Origin: Limnoperna fortunei
Lineage: Eukaryota > Mollusca > Bivalvia > Mytilida > Modiolidae
Length of the DNA stretch: 64,000 bases
Assembly: GCA_944474755.1 (NCBI GenBank)
Contig: OX104117.1
Coordinates: forward strand, 64,471,522-64,535,521
Direction: 5' to 3'
Every line of letters begins with the position of its first letter. The stretch's first letter is position 1. Positions 11,801 to 26,800 of the stretch are shown here, in pieces. The notes beneath the pieces were generated by a model, which was given only the letters and a program-made list of their open reading frames with translations, was not told the DNA's origin and did not search any database. Made by a program: the position numbers and the translations under genes.

Positions 11801-14800
11801 TAACAAAACACACGTCATAACTATTAAGTACATTAACTTATTCGTTTGCACTTCTGAGTATGACCTTTCCGTCTGCCGGGTTTTTTAATCAAGACGAATG
11901 TCAATGTTATGTCATTATGTGTTTGTTTTGTAGAGTCAAAAATAAATGAAGCTAAAATCCATTAACAGTTTTGTTCGTGTTGCGAATTTAATATCAAATT
12001 AGAAATATATTGACTCAGTGCAAAATGAATTTTAAAATATATCGAGTAAGTATTTCAGATTTTGGAAAACACATTTCTATTGCATTTGTTTAATAACTAT
12101 TTTATCGCTTTTATTTTTAAAGAAAATGCTGTATTCGATGGGCTTCAGAAATTCCTTACACTTAAGATTCACTTATTTAACATGCTTTCAGCAAACCTAT
12201 CAGTGAACTGATTTTCTGTTACTGTAAATGCAATAAAATATATCAAAAGAACTAAGTAAGAAATTACAAAGCCATTGCTAACCGAAAACCAACACAACAA
12301 GAGACAAAAACGCAAAACACAAAACAAACAAATAAACAACACGTACCCGTCTAAAAAGAGAGTTTAATTGGTGTTAATAAATTCAGTATTCGCATATTCT
12401 GCTTCACTTCTGACAACGGAGGTGTTATTTATGGTCAAGTCGATTTGTGGTCACGAATGAAAACGATAATAGTTAGGTACCTTGCGCATCGTTAGAGAAA
12501 AAAACAAGTTTGTCTTCAGCGTGATCCTAGCTACAATAATGTTGCTTCTTTGACGATTTTTGATCGCGGCGGAGATAAAAAAGGTTAAAAGAGCTTCATT
12601 ATTGATGCTAGCGTAATCCTAGTGCAAACTAGGGTTCTCATATTGTGTTTGCTATCACAAAATGGCTTTGTGATTCATTATTGTTTGTTTGCTTGAATAT
12701 TGTTTAATCCCACTTTCAGCAATTTTTCAGCTATATTGTGGCGTCCAGTTTGTTTTGGCGGAGGAAGCCGGAGTACCCGGAAAAAACCCCGACCTTCGGT
12801 AGGAAAACTCTTGATTCACAAATCTTAATGAAATGTGTACAGCTGAAACAGTAATAGCATTTTATTAATAATATTTTTTCGAATTAGGATTAACAACACA
12901 ATATTTTAGTCATTATTCGAAGCTTAAATCTATATCATTAATAGATAATGAAGAAACAAAAATATTTCACACGAAGTTGTTTTGACGTTATAAATAACGT
13001 ACGCCATGAACATATATGTGGTAGCAATAACCTCTGTTGTTTACACAAGGACCGAATCGGTGAATTAATTAAGTATTAATATGTTCGCTCTGCATGCCTG
13101 AAGATTATGGACGTCATAATATAATAAAACTTGTATTAAACGATCCATAAAAAATAAAGGCCTGCTGGGCGTTTGAACAGTGAGATCAGTGTTGTCGTCT
13201 CGGCATGTGCTCAGTATAAAATTAAAAAAAAACTGACAATTAAAAACCTTCCCAGCAACTAAAATTATGAAGGTCAATTGATCGGCATACAACAGCCAAA
13301 TTGTTATCTGCTTTATTCTGTTCACATACTACTAGAAGATGGCGCATCATGACCTTTTACAAAATAAAATTATAGGAAAAAACTAGGGCAAATTGACAGA
13401 CAGATACAGATTCGATTCTTACAAATTGTTTTCTAAAGAAAAGACAGGAACAGTTGACTTAAATTATATGTCTTTGCATAAAACAGTGCATATATAAAAG
13501 TTGTGTAGATGTTTGTCTTATTTTGAGTTGTTGTCTATTCCAGTATTCCAAGCGCCATTTAATACTTTGTGTTTATATAAAAAGACTATTTGCAAAAACC
13601 AGCTAACAAAAGTGAACAAATTCATTTTAAGGTAACAAGATAAAGATAAAGCCCAATAACAATCGCCACCGAAGACAGGTACAGGAAAATTACAAATATA
13701 TGGAAGTTCTTTTGGCAGCTGACCAGTCAGTTGTAAAATTCATTGGAAAAGATAAAGTGGAAAAATATATTTTAACTATTATGAATATAGTAAGTATAAA
13801 ACTTCATATGTGCCTTTGGTAAATATAAATATTTGATAAATATTTAGTACACGAATCATTACATTCTAAAAGCGTGTGGTAGGGAAGTTTTTTTGTATTG
13901 TTCATGTCTCAATTGAGCTATTCAGTAGAATGTTTGTAGATTTATTTAGGGCTGTTCAATTCTGTAAAGATGGCATGTTTTTAGGCATGCCAATAGAACA
14001 AAACACTTCGACGCTGATTGGTGGATATTTATTATACATGCATACTCTTAATGTTCAACATGTATACATATTATTTAATCCAAACACTGGTTAATTGGCG
14101 GAAAACAAGCAAACAATATGTAGATGTGGCAGGCACTAATTACATGAATTTATACTGTGTAACTGTCTTGTTTTTGTTCGTAAAACTGTCTTTACTATTG
14201 ATATCCTGTCTTCAATTCCTTGAAGTGAAGTCGCATAGCAAATTCTCCATGCTTCCGTGATAGAAATTGTCTTACAGCATGGTGTACAAGGTGGTTGTGT
14301 GCTATGTAAACAATAAAAAAATTCATTCGGAAGGCCTTACATTTAGCACTTTACATTCCTAACAACAATCTCATTAGGTCTTCGGTTTATCAATATGTCT
14401 TCTATTTAAAATTATTTGTTGATGCACTTCTTCCTTTCATGTATATCTTTATGTTCTGTCCAAATAAAGTTATATAATAGAGCTATATAATAGCCTGTTC
14501 AGTAATACATCTATTTCTGCAACATTAAATGCACACTTAAATTATATATCGATCAATGCTTATACACATTATCATTCTAACTTATTAAATGATAATTGGT
14601 CACAACCCATGATTAAAAACTAATAACCCGAACATAAGATTTGACCAAGTGTCTTCGTCAATATTTGTGTAGAAAACCTTTATTTTCTAGAATGTGGCAA
14701 AATATTCCATTTATAGTGTCGTAATGTATTGGTTTTAATTTAGGTCAACTCCATTTATAAACACAATACACTGGACTCGAAAATTGAAGTTGTGATATCA

Positions 14801-17800
14801 AATATTATCATGATGGATACATCTGATGTAAGTATTTTTGAAACATTTTAAACAAATAGCTCTTTTACTACATGTAACGGCCACATTATAGTATTAACTA
14901 ACTAAATCGCTTACACAAAAGTAGAACTCCAGCAAAACATTCCGTAAGTGCATGATATAAATTTTTAAAAAACAGGCTACATGGAGCAAAAAAATTTCAT
15001 GATTAAGTCAGATGTGTTGATAGGGTAAGTATTCATCGTCTACTATGAATTATCGTCGCGCGGTCGTGTTCCAGAAGAGTGAATGCTGTTGATTATCGTC
15101 GCTGCTTTATTTATTATCTCCAGTTTTTTTTTCAAAAATGACATTTGTTAATACTTTATGAAAATTTTATGTTTACAATCCCAAGACAATGTTTTTATAA
15201 TTAATTACGTCATTTAGAAGTGTTACTTGCTTAACTGTTTAAACGTTTATGCGGTAAGTGCAAAAGACGTAATGTTTAATAAACACTAAAGCAATGTCAA
15301 GAGCATACAATGTATTTGATAAACAATGTTCGATAAATAGTTAGTTGTGAGAAAATATTTATATGTGAATTAGTACAACACAGTTACTGGAAACCAAATG
15401 CGTAGATATAACTTAAATAAACATTTTACAAACAAATTGTCTGTTGTTTCCTTGCACATGCCATACAAATTTTAATGTTATCCTACGTCAATTGAGATAG
15501 AACTTGACGTTCACGTTTTACATTCATGATTGATTGATTACTTGATTGATTGGATGTTTGCATTACGTCCAGCGAGCAGTATTTCCGCTATATTCATGAC
15601 GGGAACAAGTTACAATAAATCAATTCGCCACAGATGGACCAAAGGATACAAATTTTAAATGCCACTAGAGAAATTTTAGGGTATGGGCAGGGGAGAAAAA
15701 ATTTCCTTTTGTAGCGACTTAAACGAGCCTATGCTAATCGAAATCTAAAAAAGGGGTCTTAAAGGTGCATGGAGTGTGGCACTCTCCAAACACGTACGTG
15801 CTTTAGTCCACGGTCAGACTGTCCGTGTTATGACCTGTCAACCCCTAAACGAAAGGGCATCAACCATCCGCCACCTAAGGACTTGCCGGGCTGCTCTGTG
15901 GGTCGAACACTGTGAACCCTCACAGTATTATCCAAGTGTTTAAAGTACAGAGATTGTGGCTGTTAAAACAGAACATACGACATTGACCGTCACAAACTAT
16001 GTATTTAACTGATACTTGAGTAATTTGTACATAAATATTCAGCATCAATAATGTGTTAAAATAATGGCTAAACAGGAATAAAACCAGATACGTAAAAGGC
16101 AGTTTCTCTCTTGGTTTTTGTCTAAAGTTTGGAAGGTTTGACAATAAATCGGGTAAAATTCCCCTAACATACATGACTCGCAAAATGGATGGTAATATGA
16201 CAAATTAAATATTCCGTACTAAGATAGGACAGCATTCGCTGTTTTACTTAATGGAACGCTACCAGTAATAAGTTGTATTTTATAATTAATAATATCGAAA
16301 CTCTGAATTTAAATAATGTTACCCAACCAAGCAAGCCAAGAATGAATAACCAACGTTTTATTTGACACTAAGTACAGCTAATATGGTTTGTTCATCTTAT
16401 TCTGTTTAATTTTAGGAGAAAGCTGTTTTTGTACAGAATGATGCCAGAACAACTGTAGACAGGTTCTGTAACTGGATGGCACGTCATCCTAAATACGCAA
16501 TAAGTTCTAGTCATGACGTGGCTGTTATGTTGACAAGGAATGGAATCGGACCTGCGGGTAAAATAAGAACAATAACTAACTTTATTACTGATTATAAACA
16601 GTATAAACATGCATGCAATAAACTTTTTAAAGCTTTAATTATAATTAAATTTAAATTGTAGTGATATAAATCAGTAAGGAAGAAGTATAAGTTGATACTC
16701 TACTGGAAATATAGAAATGGAAATAAATTGATGTTCAGTCATTCACATAGGATTAGAATATTTCCTAAAATGAAAGGGGAGGTAATTAGCAAATCGTCAT
16801 TAATTCACTTTGCACGTAAACATGAATTTTGTCATCTCTTATTAGACATTCATGTCATCATCTACTGAATAGTGTGTTTGAATCTTGCACGTCACAATGC
16901 TTGAATGTTGTGGGAATTACTGTTAAACAGGATACAATAGTAATGATAAGCTGCACTAGTACGACATACTTATCAAAAGGAACAATTATAAAACAAAATG
17001 CATGCGTTAACAAAGGTTTTGATAAGTTGTTTCAGAGCTTAGACATAGAGAGTGGTATGAATGCGCATGATTGTTGGTGTCTAGGCATTTAACTCTTAAA
17101 TCTCGTTTGTCATACAGTTTATCGTCGCAGTCGCAGACGCAGAATTCGAGGTAATTATAATGCTTTTTAACTGTTGTGAATGCTACTTATTTAACATTTC
17201 CTTTTAAAACAAAAACCATCATACGGAGGCAATAAGCATGAAACTGTATGTTTTATGTCTGTATCTTACATGATACATTGTTCAACTGCAAAGACTTGTA
17301 AATACTTACTCCACTCATTGTTAGAATACAAATTTATGTATTGTATTTCCCGTTGCTTGTAACTGATCATCAGTTTAAGATAACACGACTTTTATAAATC
17401 TACTATCTTACAACTATTAAATAATACAATACCTACTTAATTTGTGTTTGTCTAATTTCTAATTCTGATTTCGTATCTATTTTTTTTTCTTTATTCCTAT
17501 TTAAAAAGGGAGTTTTATAGACATTACATAATATCATAATTTTGAATAGACATTTACCTAGATTTAAGAACATTTTGTTTTTTTAAAATATTATGTTTAA
17601 TATTTTAAGCAATTGTTTTCTTTGCTTATGTTATCACTGTCATTTACGTACATAATCATCCTTAATGAGTCATTCGAATGGAAAGACCTTTATATGTAGA
17701 ATTAGGCTACTACCTACATTAATCCATATAGTATTAATCAAAGAACATCATTAATTTTTTCCCACGTCATTAATTATAAATTCATTTCTCTAACTTTTAG

Positions 17801-20800
17801 TGTTTCTTTCAGGATATGCACCAATAACAGGGATGTGCAATCCTGTACGAAGCTGTGCTGTAATCAAAGATGAAGGTTTTACTTCGGCATTTATAATTGC
17901 ACATGAAATAGCACACGTGTAAGTAATGCTGTTAAATAAATTCAATTAGCAATAAGCATTTTTTAATATTTCTTTTATGCTAATTGACCGATACGCAAAA
18001 CAAATGAAGAACAGATTTTAAAGTTGTTGATTATGTAAACAGACATGATTTATTTTGATTTGTGGGAAACTGCTCCAGACGTTTGATCTCCAAAGTCGGT
18101 CAAGGTCTTTTATTTTATTACTTTGAACATTTTTCTACGTACCAAACTGCATACTCTGCAGACAGATAACTCATCTTCAATGTCAAAGACCCTGTCAATA
18201 TCACACTTTAAAATGTAATGGAGGAAGCTGTCAGACATGTTAAATAACATAACTGGCACAATATCTATTTAGTTAGGATGCCGATTAAACAAATGACCAT
18301 ACCAGGCCCATATTAATCGACTAGTACTGGAAACTATATAATAAATTTTAACAGATTTATGGACTATGTTAATATATGTATATTTCCATTCTATTTCGCG
18401 ATAACATTTTCCTGCAAAATAGTAGAATAATTGTTGCACAACTAGTCTAGTGAAGCATATTGTATCTATTAATTAGCCACAAAGTAACAACATCAAAACA
18501 TTGATGGAAACTACATAACATACACATTTATTGAAGAAGTCCTTTTGCACATTAAACTTAATGGTTACGTGGATGAAAGAGTATGTTAATGCTTTTCTTG
18601 GGTTCTTGAATGTTTTTTTTTTAAATAATATCATCTAAAATTACTTTAAGAGGGTTTAAGACAACAAATAATTAAATGTTTTGTAGTATAGGTGTTTATC
18701 ACGATGGTCATGGGAACGATTGTCACGGTCGGGAATTCCAATATAGTATGATGGCTTCTATGGTTCAGTCAACATTACAGCACTACTGGTGGTCACGATG
18801 TAGCAACGATGCAATCAACAAAGTTCTTCCGTACGTAAATATTATCGTACCTAAATATGTTGCCTACAAATTGTCTACATCTGATTTAAGTACTAAAAAT
18901 CAAAATGTTGGATTCATCACGTGAATATAAACTAAACTATAAACAGGTATGAACGAACTAATAGATAATGATATGGTCGAGGAACTTACAAATATATAAT
19001 GATATGGTCGAGGCCGTTTTTGAGCACGATAAAACATGAAACAACTGCCGGCTAAAACATGAAGGGTCAACTTTTATTAGAAGTAGAACATTTTCAAACA
19101 ATATGCTTTTTTTCAACAAGATAGTTTACATCTATTTTAAGAGAGAAATTAATTTGTCAATGAATCGTACATATGCCTTGTGCAAAATTGAAATAATACT
19201 CCTACATCTATATGATATGACAACTGTATTCTTAAATGCAGTATCGGGGAAACATAAGAAATTCACCTTGCATTTGATGAAATTGACATGACAGCTTAAC
19301 CAATAAATATTAACTACACAGAATAAAAATAACTTCAGTTGTATTTTAACTTATCGGCTGTTTTATATTGTGTAGATTTGTGTTTATCTGCTCTATACTG
19401 GAACCTTTGTTAATTGTCAATGATTTATTTGTTTAATGAATATAAAATATTTTATTGGACTTGGTGTTAACGATTGTTACGATAAGCTGATTCTACTTAT
19501 ACATCAAAGAACAAAAGAAGGAACATAAAATCACAGGACTGTCCTTCATTACCTTACTTGAGATTTGCGACCAAATTCACTGTAGCAAATACAAAAGCGA
19601 TTTATATGAATTTATAATCAACAGTTTTACTGACAAATTATTCAACAGTTAATAGGAATTCCGATTTGGACCAACGACTAATATTTCCAGCGACTTATTG
19701 TTGTACTAATATAAAGCCACATTATTTCAAACTTTAATTAAGGACAAGTCACAGATGTGTAAATAAAATCACCCAGTTTCAAGCTCATATACATAATAAT
19801 GTTGTTTCAATGAATAACCTAAAATTTGGTCATTACTTACGACACATTTATCTTGGTGGACTTAAAATTGTGTACTGTATGCATCATACCACACCTTGCC
19901 ACCGACGACAATAGACGACGATTCGACTTTATATCTATTGTGAATTTACCATTCGTAAGCAGCAATATACCAGCTGCTGGGGCTTTCGGTGTATTGGTGT
20001 CCAAGTTACGGCATCAATAATAACCTCTTCTCGTAACATTTCTCAAACATATGGAAGCTTCCTGACCATGAAGATTGTATTACACGAATATCAGAGCTCT
20101 CCAACCTGCGCAAATTTTACGCCGTCATTTCAAGTTGGCTAATGTACGAAAACTCAACTCAAGATTTGTTGTGCCGCTCAAATTCGCTTTCACTTCATAA
20201 TCTCAAGACGCGCTAAGGCACGTTGGCTATTAGTGTGCATCTGACAATAGAAGACTTTAGACATACAGTCTGATTCTATTTGATTGAATATACGTATCTT
20301 CTTACAAGGTTTATTTTAATTTTTATTGTACATAAAAAAACAACTACTGGAAATACGTGGCAATCAAACAAAATAATTTAGTTCTAAAAACTAACCCAAT
20401 ATGTTTTTATTAGGTATCTGACATGCCTGAATAATAACCCATATAAAGATTCCTTGAAGGGTGTATCAGAGCCTATTGGACAAGGGTTTACCTTGGACGA
20501 TCAGTGCAGATTTGAGTTTGGTGAAAATCACTTAGCATGTACATCAGTAAGTTCATATTTATAGCATGTACTATTCACTTCTTTAACAACGTTGATTAAA
20601 CCGATGGCTAAGATAAGGACTCACAATCCTCTAAAAATACAATCAGTTTTGTTATTTATGAATTTACTTTCTGTTAATTACTGATTTCCCTCTCTCGGCG
20701 TGTGTCACTAATGAAGCAAGATATGCTAATCTGTACTAAATATTGAATATCACGTCTTTGTTAGAGGGATCGCTTTGCTGAATTTGTTTTAGTTGTTTAA

Positions 20801-23800
20801 TGTTTGTTGGTATTAGGCATGACCTTGTAGTTTGGTACTTGAAGTTTTGCCTTTTGATTTCGTCATTGTCATTTATGATTTACTTTTATATTTCAGTACT
20901 ATGGCGACCTATGTGAGACATTGTGGTGCGCTGAAAAATCTAACTTACGACTATGTAAAACCAAACGAGGAAGACCCCTAAATGGAACACCATGTAGTTC
21001 TGGAAAGGTATAAATAATATTCAGTACATAAACAGCAGGACACGATAAATAAGCAAGGAGAAATCTATTACATGTCGTTAGAAATTTAACAATACCAAAA
21101 TCCTGAACGTGGACCGCTTGAAAAGCCGCACACCTTTTGCATGATAAAGAGCCCTTTTATAGATTTCGACAGAAGTATGAACATTGTACCCGCTACAATT
21201 TCCACTTTTTCTAAGCCTACCCAACATGTTATACATGTCCTGTCAATATTTTCTGCCCTTTAGTCCCTCATACTTCTCGAACTGAGTTATTGTTTGTGAA
21301 CGTGCTGTTGTTCTGGATAAATCTGAAATTTTGCTAGCCAGACTTTTGGAAATCAATTAAGTACGATTTTCAAAGGTATTTCCTAAATCAAATTGCTTAA
21401 AGACCAATAAAAAACATATGTTTACATAATCAATTTTCATGACCACTATAAGTTTCATTTCTCAACAATGTATCCTATAAGAACACAACATAGGTATTTA
21501 TTGTGTTTGGTGGCGTGTCGTAAACATTTATCACCGTTGTACATATTAATATGAAGTTATACACTTTTGGCCTATAAGTGAAAATATGATCAAAAGTACG
21601 ATTTTTCCATAAGATCAAAAGTACGATTGTGCAATAATATCTGGTATTATGTATCTTTTAATCTTTTAAGCAATGTCAGAACCATTTAGATCATGCAAGC
21701 CAAAACACTTGCAACAATAGGCCTATATATCATGACGGGCATGCCTAGCAATGCAATAGTTGCTTATGATTTTGTCGCACCTGTTTCTACTTCTTTCATG
21801 GGAAATGAGAAACAATTACTTCCGTGTTTGTTTTATGTGTAAAGAGAGACAACTCATTAAGAATAAGGCAGTTACGAAAGAGTTCATGAACATATATTTA
21901 GTTTCCCCAACTTAAAATAACAAATATTATTTTTTTTTATTCCTCAAGTACTGGTGTTTTGATGGCAAATGTGTGTACCATGGCCATGAAAAACCAAGAG
22001 ATGGTGGTTGGGGAAATTGGGAAGCTTGGTCAGCTTGTTCTACAGATTGTAATGTTGGCATTAAACAACGATCGAGACGATGTAACAACCCTAAGTAAGA
22101 TACCCATATTATTGCTTACTATTATCTTACCAAACTATTATAGATTCTACTTATGTCAGCCACTTACAGCGTAACAATTCACTGTTTAACGGAAATCTTA
22201 GTAATTGACAATTGAAATATTTATCAAAATCTTAATTTTTCAGACCATCTTACGGTGGTAAACAATGTGAAGGTGATAATAAGGATGTGTACACTTGTAG
22301 CACTGAGGTAAGTAGAACAGTAAAAGATACAAAATCAGCAATGTAACATAAGCAGCAGACCGCGAAGACAACAAAATTTCCAAACAGCGGTACTTGTACA
22401 TATAGGAAGGACGCAATATATAACATAGATAGAGCTTACGTGGCAATCGGAAATATTTAAGTGTTAAAGTGGTAAAGAGGGTCGATAAGGACTGCGAATT
22501 TTGCCTTTTAAAGCTTATATTTATGTTATATACAAATGAGATAATGTAACCATTAGGCGCTAAAATTTCCCAAACATTTCACCGACTGTGGTTTGCAGTC
22601 AGACTTTCATTATGTTAATCAAAAACCCCAACCAGCTAAAAATGCAGTCTTGTTGCGCTAATCGGGGCACATTGAGCTCTAAATGGCAAATATCTTAAAA
22701 GTTTCTATACAAATAGACTTGCATACTCACAAATTTCATATTTTTATAGTTCTAATCAAATGAGTTATAAACGTTAAAATTGTATCCATTTTCACAATAT
22801 TTTTATTATTGGTTTATTTTGTAGAAAGAATGCAATGAATATACAGATGTGCGTGCATTGCAGTGTTCTGTTTTGAATGGAATACCAATACGAGGACGGT
22901 CACATACATGGTTACCTTATCAAAAGGAAGAGGGTAACAATAATTTTCAATTTTCATAATTTTCAAATTGCAAGTTTATGTACGTGGATTAGTGAATGTT
23001 TAATACAACGTAAGAAAGATGTCCACAGATTCCAATTATAAGTAGTTCATGTAATTCGTGTAATTGCATATTAACCATATTTTGAACAGTTAATTTGGTA
23101 TTGCTTCCTCACTGATAAAATAATCAGTTCGTTGTATACATATTTTGTCAGTATTTCTAAATTGCGTTTTTAATGATGTATACCAAGACAATGTGTGCCA
23201 CCTGTCAGGCAGAAACTTCTTACACTTCTTGTGTACATGCATGCAAGCCCAATTTAATAAACTTAGTTTTTTCTGTGTTTATTCTCGCTGAATTTTGTTT
23301 AATGATTATGGGTTTTTACAATGTTTGCAATTATTTTTGCAGAAAAACAGCAATGTAAACTGACCTGCATATCAAATGACACGAAACAAGTAATGACGTT
23401 TGAGGACATGCAGCTAGAAGACGGCACGCCGTGTACATACGAGAATCCTAACAACATATGTGTCAAAGGGGAATGCTGGGTAAACTTTTTATAATGAAAA
23501 ACTAAAACAAAGAGCTCTACAATGTTAACATGAAATAAATCACAGTGGCTATATTATCATTTTTTCTTATTATAAAACTGATAAATAATCATTACAGGAA
23601 AATGATTTTGTCTCAAAATATATATTACTGATTATTTTCGTAAATATCATTCAATGCCTTAAGACGAATTAATTTTTCATAAATGTCAAGAAAGTCGGTT
23701 GTGACGGACAGATGAATTCTACAGTAGACGTCGATGCCTGTGGGGTTTGTAGAGGTAATGGATCAGACTGCAAAGTTGTCAAAGGTGTCTATGACCAAAA

Positions 23801-26800
23801 ATTTGATTATAAACAGTGTAAGTATATTGTTAGACAAATAAATCTTCTCGTGATTGTCCATAATACTATGGCATTTGTAAACGATGATGTACGAGATTTT
23901 TATATGATGAATTTGCTGACGAGCAAAATGAAACAAATTATCTACAATATTAACATGTAGGTTGTTCGTATGTGTCGTATAAATGTGATGTTGCCATAGT
24001 CTGATATTTTTTACAGGAATAGATTGTTGATCTTATACTAAGCATAATTTTAAAGTCTGGGTCTTACTTTTAGCACTAATTGACGATATACAACATACTA
24101 TAAACTTACATAATTGTGTATAAAATAAATGGATGTTTTTGTTTATATTGCTTGTTGTGATAGTCTTTTTGTTTTACTGTTGAGCAATACCCCTCGTTTG
24201 TAAGGTATTGGAGACTTTATTGCTAGGTAAAATATTGTTTCAATGTGATAATAGAAAAATAGAAAACATAAAAAAATATTGTTAATTTTTCATCAATTTC
24301 TCAAAAATCATTTCATTTCGTATTCCATTAACATTTTAAAGCAGAAAAGAGCTCGAAAATAAGTTAATAAACGAACATATATTAAAGCTATATCGGGTTT
24401 AACTACTTTGAAAAATAGCGTAGCGGATTATATTAAATGTATACAACGGAAATTTTGTTATCCCTCGATGGAAAAATTATTTTTTTGTAGTTAATACTTA
24501 TAAATAAATTCAAACAATAAAATAAACTCAACAATTTTATTTTTTAACTTAACATTTTTGAAAAAAGATAGCAACACAAAAACTGTTAGTTTACCGTGGA
24601 GTAATATAAGACGCAAAATCACGCGTGTCTCCATGACGATCAGATTTGTTTTCCATACTCTGATAGAAAATATTTTCCAGCCAATCAAAAGTCAATATCC
24701 TCGCATAATTTATATATAAGAGTCTGGAAAATCTACCTTTTTTATAGAGGGAGGTAAGACATTTTGTTAGTTTCATTCGCTGCTGATTTTTTCACCCAAA
24801 ATGTTCTGTCATTTTTTCAGCACGACATGTATTTTTATTTGATGATAATGAAGTTTAACATTTTGTAAAATTCTTGATGATGAGTTTCATTTTTTCTTTG
24901 ATTGTAAAATTAATGACAATATCAGAATACCCTTTATAAATGTTATGCGAATAAAACTTTCAAAATTTAATACTTAAAAATATTGAGAAAAAATGTTATA
25001 AACCCAACCAAAGAAATTGTGCTTAGTATTTGCAACCTAATCAAGCGATCATTATAAGCGCGATCATGAAATTTGTATTAATCAAACTATCCCCTATTTA
25101 TCCGAATAGGTTGTTATATGCAGTAAAGAAAAAATATTATTATGTTACGAACGAGACATTAAATTTTAAAATGAAGAGAATTAATTAAAGGTACCTCTGA
25201 TGTTACATAATTGAATAGTGCAACTGTGCTTATTAGTAAAATCTCTTAGACAAGTTCATACAATATTTCCTTAACAGGGCCCCCTGAATACCAAAGAATT
25301 TTTGTAATACCAGCAAATTCTAGAGAAATTGACATTCAGGAAGACAAATCAACATCTCATTTTCTTGGTGAGTTACTAGATTATTACACGCAACGTAGCT
25401 GGTTACGATCTTGCGAAATAGGATCTTTTGTGTGTGGCACTCTCCCAGCGTTAAATACTATGAAACAGACGATTGACATTGTACAATAAAATCATTTAAT
25501 GGTTTATGACGCATTCAAAGATGCAACGTTCTATTTAAATACAAGTCGAGAAGTAGGACGTTGATTCTTAGAGATTTCTTTTCAAAGGAAAAATATTTTT
25601 ACTTTAATGGCGAATTTCACGAATTACATATTTTATATCTTCAAAATAATCATAATATTTAACATAACCTAATTTCTTTTCATGCCAAAATATGCATTGT
25701 AAACAATATGTAATTATAGCTTGCAAATATTGCTAAAACCTCTAATTTGTCTTGTTTTACTGTATTTAGCCCCTTTCAGTGCAACCTTTTTTGAGTTTTA
25801 AATAATCAATGATTAATCTTTTTTACTTAAATTAGCTATACGGGATCCTGCATACGGGCTGTATTATTTAAATGGCGAAGGACGTGCATCCAATTCCAAA
25901 AAGCTTGTCATGAATGGTGCTTGGTTTGAATATGAAAACAAATGGAATCGTGAAACTTTAAAGTCACCAGGGCCTATTAGAAGAGCATTAGAACTTATGG
26001 TACTATTAATGTTATTAATATTATATTATATTTTATTTTAATGGTTGATTGACTGATTGATTGATTTAGTGATTGATTTTTCTTATCTTTTAAACATTGC
26101 ACATTTGTACTTAACAAGTATAATTGTGCTTGCTGCAATTATAGTAAAATTTCCCTTGTTCTTACCAAATTGTTCTGACAGTTAAATGTTATGTCATACT
26201 AGATAGAAGTTTAATTTAATGTGTCCAAAATAAAATGTATGTATATACATTCTTCCCCGGCAATATCAATTTTATTATTATCTAAATGTTTCAAAAATAT
26301 TAATCTCTGTTGTAGATTATGCCTCAGAATAAATATCAAGCTGCTATTGTTAACTATGAGTATACAGTGAAGAAAGACGATTTTACCTTTGAAAAGAGCA
26401 AATATGAGTGGGTGTTTGATTACTGGACGGATTGCTCCGTAACTTGTGGCACTGGTATGTAGTGTTGACTGTGAAACGCAGTGTAGGAAAACTTCTAGAG
26501 AAAATTGAAAAGTATACTCCCTCCTCTTCCCTTCCCAAGTTTTTTTTGAACTCCTGGTTCGCTCAATCTTGCCATGATCAAGGCAGTTTTTACATTGTAT
26601 GTAACGCTTTAAGATCTTAGTGTTAAATTGCTGTTCCTTGTTTTACACTTTCTCAACACGCAATAAGTCAATATCCGTATATCATTCCTTAAGCATAATA
26701 CTTTAAAAAAAAACATTGGATTTGGGATGAATAAGTAGATATCAATCTGCCATCATTTATGTTCAGATAATGCCCAACATGATACAAAACAAAATGGCTA

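Noticed and set aside
16829..17092. 87-codon plus-strand open frame in ADAMTS intron 7
   Set aside because: No motif, no good splice sites; the conserved catalytic sequence continues from exon 7 to exon 8 without it.
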